The position numbers and the translations under genes were made by a program. DNA of 5,766 bases from an uncultured Sulfurovum sp. (GTDB lineage: Bacteria; Campylobacterota; Campylobacteria; Campylobacterales; Sulfurovaceae). Where the stretch lies: contig CACVAR010000189.1 in NCBI GenBank assembly GCA_902727905.1, positions 1-5,766 on the forward strand, in the 5' to 3' direction. This document shows positions 1-5,766 of the stretch, in pieces (position 1 is the stretch's first letter; each line of letters begins with the position of its first letter). Under the pieces are notes generated by a model. The model did not search any database. It was not told where the DNA came from and worked only from the letters and a program-made list of their open reading frames with translations.

Positions 1-3000
1 ATTTGCACCCAAATATCATTCCCTGTACGTTCAATCAACTCATTTTCAAATTTCTCATTAGGCGTATCTGCTTCAAGATGAACTTTTTCATTCGTAAAGG
101 TTCCTAAAAGATGATTCCAATAGATACTATTTCCTTCATTCCCTTCCCAATGGTGGTTAATCGCAATACCCCAAGGCATAAGATTATTATTACTTTCAAT
201 GGTATTTAAACTCACTACGGAGTCTCTAACATGTTGCTCCAAGTAAATACCTGAATCCCATGCCGTATTCCACCCACTGTACAGAGACTCTCTTTCAGCT
301 GCTTCTACCATACCAGCATTAGTAACTTTATTCTTCGCTACATAAATATTATTAGAATAGTAAAGATAGATTCCAGAAAAGTCTGGAGAGTCAACAACAT
401 TATCCCGAATAATCGAATACTCCAAATTATTAATTGCTATTCCATGGTTACGTGAATTCTCAATGCTATTGCCTTCGATACGAATACCTGAACTTCGATA
501 ACTCATTGGAAGTAAAGGCTCATTGTTTTGACCCATATGGTCTGTTTGCAATTTAACTGTAATTGCTGTGGAAGTAGAGTCGGTAATAGTATTATCTTTA
601 ATGGTAACATCATAGGATGGTAAAGACAAGAAAATTCCTTGGGTTGTGGGATTGTTTAAAATGTTATTTGAACACGTTACATTTCTATCTAAAAAAAGTG
701 CTATGAGTCCACCATTTAATGTATTCCCATCCACTAATCCATTCTTTTGTAAAGAGAAAGAGAGTACGTCTCCAGCAAAATTTGACGTTATTACATTGTT
801 TAATACTTGATTGTTATGGTCAAGGTTATTCTCCTCTACCATAGTTAAAGGCTCTTGCCCTATACTATGTGTTGGTCCAGCAAAATAAATAGCAAAGCCT
901 ACATCTGAACCAATAATATTTGAATCTTTTAACGTAATATCATGATGATTTGCCGTAACAAACGGTGTAAACTTACAATCAATATTTTGTTTTAAAGTAA
1001 TATCCGACACCGTTACATAATCAGCACCCACATAAAATAAATCCACACAAACATTATTATCAGCAGGTTCAATGACCACACCATCAACAGACTCTCCTCG
1101 AACCTCTACCCCATCGCGTGTAAGTTCTAAGCCTTTACTTAACTTGTATGTTCCATCTAAAATAAGTATTTTGCTAACATTTGAATCAAATGCAGATTGA
1201 ATATTATTAAAGTCTGAACTATTGTCATCACTACTTACAGTAGCCCATTGTTCACTATCTTCTTGACAAGGTGTATCCATAAACGCATCAATCTTAAATG
1301 CTCCATCAACTTTTTTAAATTGTAAGCCTCGTACTTGCTCTTCAATCGTTATGTTAAAACAAGCATCCAATTCATCTGACTGATTTGTAGAAATAGAGGC
1401 ATTCGGAAGTTCTCCATTGGGCGTTGCTTGAAGTAAAAAGATTCGTATGTCTTCCTCTACAGGAGCCAAAGAACCATACTTAGCTCTTTTAAGAGAACTC
1501 TCCGTACCATTTCTATTTTGATAAACAATGGTCTCTGGCTCAATTTCAAATGCACCCTCTTGTAATGAAGAAGCAATAATCTTAGTACTGACCGTACTGT
1601 TCGCTTCTCGTTCCAACATACTACAAACAGGTTTTAGCGTTAAGGTTGTTGAATTATCTAATCCCAATTCTACTTTATCTTTATTAAACGCACAAGAGGT
1701 TAAATTAACCTCATCACTACTGTGCCAATACTCTTTTACATTGGCTGTACCTCTATCATCTTTTGCTTTAAAGGTATCCACAACAATAAAATTTCCATCA
1801 TCCAACGCTATCGTATAACGATAAAAATATTCAAGCCAACCAAAGGTTTCATCATCACGACCATAAACAGCACTACCATCTGCCATAAAAGCTCGATGTC
1901 CATTAAGGTCAACTTCGATAAGCTCCCCTCTAGCACCATAAATTTGACTACTATTAATCAAATCATTATCATAGTTTCCACCAGTATAACCCTCAATAGT
2001 AGCATCCTCTACCACCAAAGTATTTGCACCCAACGCAAGGTTATCAAAAAGTTGTACATCTCCATCTTCAATCAAATAGCCTTTGTTACTGGATGTTTTC
2101 CCAATCTCACCATAACCAAAGTCATGTAAAAGCCTATTTCCATACGCTGTCCAAATCAATGCACCAAAATCCAACTCTCTGTGAGGAAAATCATTAGGAA
2201 CACCATTAAACCCAAGCCATGTATAATCTGCCTGCGAAAACCTCAAGCTCTCTTCATCTGGAACAATACTGCTGGAGTTGGGTAAATAACTTTTAAGCAC
2301 CCCACTCTCTGCCTGATCAAACAAAACTGATTTCGTTTCATTGACGGTTGAGATGTTGCACTCATTGACAATCGAAAGCCAATCTCTTGCCATTGAAGGT
2401 TGTACACTCCATGGGTCATCAAAACCTTTCACAAACCATACATTGGAAAAATACTCATAAACCGTACAAGCATCAAGTTCAACACTTCCAATATCTTTAG
2501 TGCCTGTCATCTCTTCCCAAAGCATCATATGCAGTGGATCAAAAGTTGACCATCCTCGTTTATCCCAAGAATCCCCAAAGTCAGCCATACGCCCATCGGT
2601 TGCCATAAAATCAAGATACCACCTTGTCGTCTTCTCAATCCTCTCCCATCGAACACTGGCTAAAGACTCTCCAAAAGATTGTCTCATAAGGTTGTTAATA
2701 GCCCGTAAATTGCTGTACGAGACATTGGTATACTCCACAATCCCTTCCATGTACATTCCATCTTCAAGATAAAAGTCTCGATGAAGCCAAAGCGTTCTTA
2801 AAACTTCTTTCACAACCTCATTGGCACGACTGTCTTCATGATAATAAGCAATTGCCCAATACAAGGCAGCTTTATCTAAAATAGGTGTCCAATTATTACC
2901 ATTAAAAATTGACCAATCTTTACTCTCTATCTGATCTAAAAAGCACCCTATCTTATCACTTAACTCCGTATCAATCTTTGTTTTATCGGAACTCTCCAAG

Positions 3001-4328
3001 TCATTCCAAAAGGTATCCACAAAAATTGACCAAAACTTCACAGCAGGTTCTGTTCCTATGTCAAAACACTTATAACCCCAATCCCACGTTACCGAATCAA
3101 ACCTAGCCATTTCTGAACTTATAAAAGCTTCTTTTAGTGCATTTACCTCACTTAATGTATAGAGACAGGTACCTGAACCATCATGACAATCCATCATCTC
3201 TCGCAGTAGAAACATAACCCTTAATGCCCTATTTCGACTCCAACTATCACCCTCTTCATAATTCAAATAATAATCTACATCACTAACATCAGCCAGTGAA
3301 CCTACTGCATCTTTACATGCAGAAACTCCTTTGGTGTTCTTATCCCAAATGTTCTTAGCATTGAAAACCACACCCCAACCATAGTCTTTATCAGTCTCCG
3401 TACAGTTCAAATCATCAAAAGGTTGATAATACGCTTTAAACTCACCTGCATCCCCCAATATTCTTGGGTGTGTTAAAGGAGGTTCTTTTAAAGGTGAAAA
3501 AGGCTCTTCACTCTTTAAAGTCACAGCACGTATTCGAAAGTTCTCATTCTCATGGGTAGTACAGCTACTGTTGTTCTCTTTCTCACAACCTTTCGTGTAC
3601 TGATTATAAGCCACAAAGGTAACAATCAGCTCTTCCACTTCACGGTAAGCCTCGGGAACATCGACTTTAAAAGTATCCACACCACTGTAACCAATCTCCT
3701 CTATGGGAGCATGAGGTCCAGTCATCAACTGCTCCGTAGCATTTGGTGTTGTCCAAAAAAGATAGATACCAGCATCCACATCATCACGCCATTCAGCACT
3801 TACATCCACATCACACTCACCCGTGCTTTCATTCAATTCACTCTCATGACAATTTGTAGGAGAAGAACCAAAAAGCTTATACCAACTTATCTCATACTCA
3901 ATCTCATCAGCAACATGGTCTTTAGCAACAGGAAATCGAAATCTTGCCCATGCTGGTTCAGGCGTTAAAGGATAGTGTATGTTATTCTGAGGCCACTTTG
4001 TTAAAAAAGTTAAATCAAAGTTCGTGCTACTGGTACGCTGTACCTTACAAACATCCTCACCATTTCCACTGGCTCGACCACCAATCATTACACGGCTACT
4101 GTCCCAAAAATTGGAGACATCACAGTTAGCGTTATTGTAATCACTAGCAAGTGCTTCATCAAAAGCCTCAATGCTATCGTAACGAACTTCTAAGTCCGTT
4201 TCTATTTGACTTTCATTTAAAAAGGTTGTGGGAATCTCTGGTAAAAAACCATCATCAAATGTAGTCGCATTTAGAATAATAAAACTATTAAAGAGTAAAA
4301 TAATTGGGAGAAAAAATTTAAAGTACAT
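1..4328 (-). CDS. Giant secreted heparinase II/III-like polysaccharide lyase with C-terminal beta-helix (3' end outside window)
   Basis: One open frame of 1442 complete codons, from an ATG at 4328 to the window edge, with no stop; the C-terminus is missing. The start follows a GAAGG ribosome binding site by 7 nt. Domains: signal peptide (about 1-21); beta-rich, possibly Ig/FnIII-like region (about 110-275); alpha/alpha toroid opening with HPRIL (287-291), then NNW (478-480) and EDGMYMEG...Y (522-533); heparinase II/III beta-sandwich with HRELDFG (716-722) and DFGYGEI (736-742); linker; right-handed beta-helix (about 1035 to beyond 1442). The fold is that of lyases that cleave uronate-containing polysaccharides by beta-elimination. 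By analogy the candidate catalytic residues are N479, Y533 and H716. The 21 cysteines fit an extracytoplasmic protein. Substrate and true activity are unknown; it could also be an epimerase or an inactive glycan-binding protein. The fold is well supported, the function only moderately. Confidence 0.85.
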   Translation of the reverse strand, partial: MYFKFFLPIILLFNSFIILNATTFDDGFLPEIPTTFLNESQIETDLEVRYDSIEAFDEALASDYNNANCDVSNFWDSSRVMIGGRASGNGEDVCKVQRTSSTNFDLTFLTKWPQNNIHYPLTPEPAWARFRFPVAKDHVADEIEYEISWYKLFGSSPTNCHESELNESTGECDVDVSAEWRDDVDAGIYLFWTTPNATEQLMTGPHAPIEEIGYSGVDTFKVDVPEAYREVEELIVTFVAYNQYTKGCEKENNSSCTTHENENFRIRAVTLKSEEPFSPLKEPPLTHPRILGDAGEFKAYYQPFDDLNCTETDKDYGWGVVFNAKNIWDKNTKGVSACKDAVGSLADVSDVDYYLNYEEGDSWSRNRALRVMFLLREMMDCHDGSGTCLYTLSEVNALKEAFISSEMARFDSVTWDWGYKCFDIGTEPAVKFWSIFVDTFWNDLESSDKTKIDTELSDKIGCFLDQIESKDWSIFNGNNWTPILDKAALYWAIAYYHEDSRANEVVKEVLRTLWLHRDFYLEDGMYMEGIVEYTNVSYSNLRAINNLMRQSFGESLASVRWERIEKTTRWYLDFMATDGRMADFGDSWDKRGWSTFDPLHMMLWEEMTGTKDIGSVELDACTVYEYFSNVWFVKGFDDPWSVQPSMARDWLSIVNECNISTVNETKSVLFDQAESGVLKSYLPNSSSIVPDEESLRFSQADYTWLGFNGVPNDFPHRELDFGALIWTAYGNRLLHDFGYGEIGKTSSNKGYLIEDGDVQLFDNLALGANTLVVEDATIEGYTGGNYDNDLINSSQIYGARGELIEVDLNGHRAFMADGSAVYGRDDETFGWLEYFYRYTIALDDGNFIVVDTFKAKDDRGTANVKEYWHSSDEVNLTSCAFNKDKVELGLDNSTTLTLKPVCSMLEREANSTVSTKIIASSLQEGAFEIEPETIVYQNRNGTESSLKRAKYGSLAPVEEDIRIFLLQATPNGELPNASISTNQSDELDACFNITIEEQVRGLQFKKVDGAFKIDAFMDTPCQEDSEQWATVSSDDNSSDFNNIQSAFDSNVSKILILDGTYKLSKGLELTRDGVEVRGESVDGVVIEPADNNVCVDLFYVGADYVTVSDITLKQNIDCKFTPFVTANHHDITLKDSNIIGSDVGFAIYFAGPTHSIGQEPLTMVEENNLDHNNQVLNNVITSNFAGDVLSFSLQKNGLVDGNTLNGGLIALFLDRNVTCSNNILNNPTTQGIFLSLPSYDVTIKDNTITDSTSTAITVKLQTDHMGQNNEPLLPMSYRSSGIRIEGNSIENSRNHGIAINNLEYSIIRDNVVDSPDFSGIYLYYSNNIYVAKNKVTNAGMVEAAERESLYSGWNTAWDSGIYLEQHVRDSVVSLNTIESNNNLMPWGIAINHHWEGNEGNSIYWNHLLGTFTNEKVHLEADTPNEKFENELIERTGNDIWVQ
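3..1226 (-). other. Right-handed parallel beta-helix domain (residues ~1035 to beyond 1442)
   Basis: The domain begins with an ILILDGTYKLSKGLEL-type cap (DGTY at 1058-1061) and GVEVRGES, typical of pectate-lyase-like and NosD/PbH1 beta-helices. Turns of the form [G/N/D/K/L]-N-x-[I/V/L] recur at N1202, N1222, N1246, N1287, N1310, N1333 and N1375, with GI[YFA]L-type strands between them. Most spacings are 20-24 residues, one helix rung; two are 41-42, meaning a longer insertion or a less regular extra rung. Such domains bind or modify polysaccharides. No AlgE/AlgG-type DPHE motif is visible in the portion present. Confidence 0.85.
1689..2243 (-). other. Heparinase II/III-like beta-sandwich domain (residues ~696-880)
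   Basis: This follows the toroid in the order usual for the superfamily. YTWLGFNG (702-709) leads into HRELDFG (716-722) and then a strand ending in LLHDFGYGEI (733-742). That matches the family pattern of a His-x3-Asp motif, a hydrophobic strand with a Gly turn, and D-x-G-Y. Downstream, EVDLNGHRAFM, FIVVDTF (847-853) and EYWH (866-869) resemble the later strands of the domain. H716 is the candidate catalytic or metal-site histidine by analogy. Confidence 0.7.
2409..3470 (-). other. Alpha/alpha toroid domain of heparinase II/III superfamily (residues ~287-640)
   Basis: The stretch opens with HPRIL (287-291), the typical opening of heparinase/alginate-lyase toroids. Amphipathic helices follow, for example the one after W363-R365 (NRALRVMFLLREMMDC) and the one at 481-495. 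N478-N479-W480 sits where lyases of this superfamily have a conserved Asn-containing motif. EDGMYMEG (522-529) followed by Y533 and Y538 matches the family pattern DG-x-[YF]-x-EG-x3-Y. Further helices run through the FMATDGRMADFGDSWDKRGW region. The fold call rests on these ordered motifs recognised by eye. The NN is followed by Trp, whereas PL17/PL21-type enzymes carry His in this region. Confidence 0.72.
4266..4328 (-). other. Signal peptide of the large lyase-like protein
   Basis: Residues 1-21 are a short start with a single lysine (K4), then a hydrophobic stretch rich in F, L and I, ending in LNA before TTFDDG. This fits a Sec signal peptide with cleavage near A21. The -3 residue (Leu) is not ideal, so an uncleaved N-terminal anchor is possible. 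There is no lipobox cysteine. Confidence 0.65.
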
Positions 4329-4335
4329 GAGCTTG

Positions 4336-4340
4336 CCTTC
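4336..4340 (-). promoter_or_regulatory. Ribosome binding site GAAGG for the large lyase-like gene
   Basis: GAAGG on the minus strand lies 7 nt before the ATG at 4328, good Shine-Dalgarno spacing. It decides the start. Another ATG just upstream (at 4342) overlaps this motif and is out of frame. Confidence 0.65.
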
Positions 4341-4352
4341 ATTCAAAAAACT

Positions 4353-4366
4353 GCTATAAATATAGC
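4353..4366 (-). promoter_or_regulatory. Palindrome overlapping a candidate extended -10 promoter
   Basis: On the minus strand GCTATA-TT-TATAGC is a perfect 6-bp inverted repeat with a 2-nt spacer. It is preceded by TAT and overlaps TGCTATATT, close to the extended -10 consensus TGnTATAAT (one mismatch in the hexamer, 4364-4359). I see no good -35 hexamer; CATAGT lies 17 nt upstream. Transcription would start near 4352, giving a short leader that contains the ribosome binding site. The palindrome could also be an operator. The region is so A/T-rich that chance matches are likely. Confidence 0.3.
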
Positions 4367-4433
4367 ATAAAGAGTCTTGTAACTATGATAAAATTCTTTT
4401 TACTATAAAAAATAATTATTAAATATATAATAT

Positions 4434-4450
4434 GGAACTATTTTAATTCC
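4434..4450 (-). terminator. Small hairpin after the flavoprotein gene, possible weak terminator
   Basis: Ten nt after the TAA stop of the flavoprotein gene, the minus-strand transcript can form GGAAUUA-AAA-UAGUUCC, a 7-bp stem with one U·G pair and a 3-nt loop. An A/U-rich stretch follows, but there is no immediate run of U; the nearest U-run (UUAUUUUUUAU) is about 20 nt on. It may be a weak or leaky terminator, or merely a 3'-end stabilising hairpin. Confidence 0.35.
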
Positions 4451-4460
4451 TTAAAGAAAT

Positions 4461-5766
4461 TTATACCCCAAAACAGTCTTTTCTAAAATTAGCATACCAA
4501 GCATGACCCTGTTCTACCTCTTTTTTTCGCCATCTTGCATCAGCTTCTAACGGGGATGAGTTTCGACCTTGTGATACTAAAGCATAACCACTTTTGTCCT
4601 CTTTTATTTTAAACTTCTGAAGAATAGAGATAGCATAGTCTTTCCCAACAAAAGAGTAACAACCATTAGTCATAATCGTCTCAGGTATAGGATTAATACC
4701 TTTTATCTTAGAAACTATTGCCATAGCACAAGCTTTTGCTTCTGAGTTAGCTGCATAACCTGACTTGGGTAAATTTGTTTTTGAACTGTCACCAATAATA
4801 TAAATACCCTCTTTCCCAGCCATTGTTGACTCAAAAGTCTCTTGGTTTACAGGAGCCCAGCGTTTATCTAAATCAAATACCGTAGAGTCAGTTTCTATAA
4901 GTCCAGCTTCATAAGCAAACTTAGATGCTTTCATGGTTGGAATATAAGTAACAACATCAGCAGATATTTCATCTGTCTCTGTTTTAATGGTTTTAGCACC
5001 ACTGTTGGGAATAACAATTTCATTGACTACCGTACCACCTTCCCAAGAGATAATGGCTGAATCAGTACCATAACCATACAATTCACTCCATGCTTTTTCA
5101 AATGAATCTTGTTTTGCAAAAGCTCCTTTAGGATCTAAAATGGTGATGGTAGAGTTTGGCTTATTCTCTTTAATATATTGCGCTACTTGACTGGCTCTCT
5201 CATAAGGTGCTGGTGGACATCTATAAGCATTTTGTGGAGCAACCAAAACTACTTTTGACCCATTAGCCATACTGTCAAGTTGACTTTTTAGTTCTGTCAT
5301 CTGTTCTGTTGACCCATCATTAACAAGATCATAAGCATGTGGAACTTTTGCATTTGTCTCGGCACTTAATCCCACAATGTCACTGTATTCAAAATCAATC
5401 CCTGTAGCAACGATACAAAAGTCATACAAATACTGTGTTCCATCTTCTGTACTTACATACTTGGCTGTACTATTAATAGACGAAGCTTTTTTATGAACAA
5501 TCGTTCCAGCTATCTCACTTTTTAAAGTGTCATAACTTACTGTTAACTCTTCTAAGGTTCTACTTCCTGTAATAATTTCATTAGTTCCAAATGGTGTTGT
5601 GTAAGTCGTCTTGGGTTCTATAATGGTGATATCAAGTAATGTTGTCTGAGGTATAAACTTACGTAAATATCTAGCAATCGTTGAACCTCCTATTCCTCCA
5701 CCAACTATGACTACCTTTTTAGTAGTCGTAGCAAACAATTCACTAGGCACTGTTAACAAAGCTGTA
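4461..5766 (-). CDS. fccB: Sulfide dehydrogenase (flavocytochrome c) flavoprotein subunit, 5' end outside window
   Basis: This is the FAD subunit of flavocytochrome c sulfide dehydrogenase, which oxidises sulfide in the periplasm and passes electrons to a c-type cytochrome partner (FccA). Residues are numbered from the TTG at 5759. That TTG is not the true start: the frame stays open to the edge, and the visible TALLTVPSELFA reads as the end of an export signal, probably Tat as is usual for FccB. Motifs: GGGIGG (20-25) and E48 for FAD; RCPPAPYERASQV with C181; IIGD (321-324) and PKSGYAANS, the second FAD contact region; GCYSF with C367; and the C-terminal FCSD flavin-binding domain ending HAWYANFRKDCFGV. 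C181 and C367 correspond to the redox disulfide of the Allochromatium enzyme. The covalent-FAD cysteine is absent: TTPFGTNE (54-61) lies where YTCYLSNE or TCPFSN is usual. The 432 visible residues fit the family length. A SoxF-type role is the main alternative. Confidence 0.9.
   Translation of the reverse strand, partial: TALLTVPSELFATTTKKVVIVGGGIGGSTIARYLRKFIPQTTLLDITIIEPKTTYTTPFGTNEIITGSRTLEELTVSYDTLKSEIAGTIVHKKASSINSTAKYVSTEDGTQYLYDFCIVATGIDFEYSDIVGLSAETNAKVPHAYDLVNDGSTEQMTELKSQLDSMANGSKVVLVAPQNAYRCPPAPYERASQVAQYIKENKPNSTITILDPKGAFAKQDSFEKAWSELYGYGTDSAIISWEGGTVVNEIVIPNSGAKTIKTETDEISADVVTYIPTMKASKFAYEAGLIETDSTVFDLDKRWAPVNQETFESTMAGKEGIYIIGDSSKTNLPKSGYAANSEAKACAMAIVSKIKGINPIPETIMTNGCYSFVGKDYAISILQKFKIKEDKSGYALVSQGRNSSPLEADARWRKKEVEQGHAWYANFRKDCFGV

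Larger units (their letters stand above)
4329..4460. other. A/T-rich intergenic gap between the two genes
   Basis: A 132-bp gap with very high A/T content. It holds the post-stop hairpin, the palindrome with the -10-like element and the ribosome binding site listed separately. ATAGT occurs three times on the minus strand (near 4437-4441, 4402-4406 and 4382-4386), two copies exactly 20 bp apart, but in such A/T-rich DNA this is weak. I see no small reading frame or RNA gene. Confidence 0.6.

Noticed and set aside
3..1226. Mannuronan C5-epimerase (AlgE/AlgG type) assignment for the beta-helix
   Set aside because: No DPHE-type catalytic motif is visible in the part present, so only the fold is called.
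1528..4129. Several plus-strand reading frames of 61-138 codons
   Set aside because: All lie antisense to the continuous minus-strand gene, have low-complexity S/T/I/L/H-rich translations, show no recognisable domains and overlap one another. They are shadows.
4382..4441. Three ATAGT copies as a direct-repeat operator
   Set aside because: Five-base A/T-rich words recur by chance in such a gap, and the spacings are unequal.
5757..5759. TTG as the start codon of the flavoprotein gene
   Set aside because: It sits inside what looks like the hydrophobic part of an export signal, and the frame is open upstream to the window edge.
1..5766. CRISPR array, tRNA/rRNA, insertion sequence or riboswitch
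   Set aside because: I saw no spaced identical repeats, transposase-like frame, terminal inverted repeats or tRNA-like folding; nearly all of the window is coding.

Overview
The window holds two genes, both on the minus strand and both cut by a window edge. A 132-bp, very A/T-rich gap separates them. The DNA is A/T-rich throughout. One gene is a sulfide-oxidation flavoprotein of the FccB/FCSD family. Together these suggest a sulfur-oxidising bacterium, most likely a Campylobacterota (Sulfurimonas/Sulfurovum-like) organism. That assignment is inference from composition and gene content; no rRNA or other phylogenetic marker is present.

Right side (4461-5766, minus): the flavoprotein subunit of flavocytochrome c sulfide dehydrogenase. 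The true start lies beyond base 5766, and the visible N-terminus looks like the tail of an export signal. The protein keeps the FAD-binding GGGIGG motif, both cysteines of the expected redox disulfide and the C-terminal FCSD-specific domain. It lacks the cysteine that tethers FAD covalently in the classical enzyme. No cytochrome c partner is visible.

Gap (4329-4460): a small hairpin lies 10 nt after the stop of the flavoprotein gene. Further along are a 14-nt perfect inverted repeat overlapping an extended -10-like element, and a GAAGG ribosome binding site in front of the next gene. The second gene may therefore have its own promoter.

Left side (1-4328, minus): one uninterrupted reading frame of 1442 complete codons that runs off base 1. 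I translated it end to end and found no stop or frameshift. It encodes a very large secreted protein with a signal peptide, a beta-rich N-terminal region, a heparinase II/III-type alpha/alpha toroid plus beta-sandwich (polysaccharide-lyase fold), a linker, and a right-handed parallel beta-helix with an asparagine ladder. The best reading is a two-module extracellular polysaccharide lyase or lyase-like protein; the substrate is unknown. It has 21 cysteines and nine sites fitting the extended bacterial N-glycosylation sequon D/E-X-N-X-S/T.

The two genes share orientation, but nothing shows that they act together. One would serve periplasmic sulfide oxidation. The other would modify or degrade an extracellular glycan, possibly the cell's own matrix or that of a neighbour. 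Reading frames on the plus strand are shadows of these two genes.
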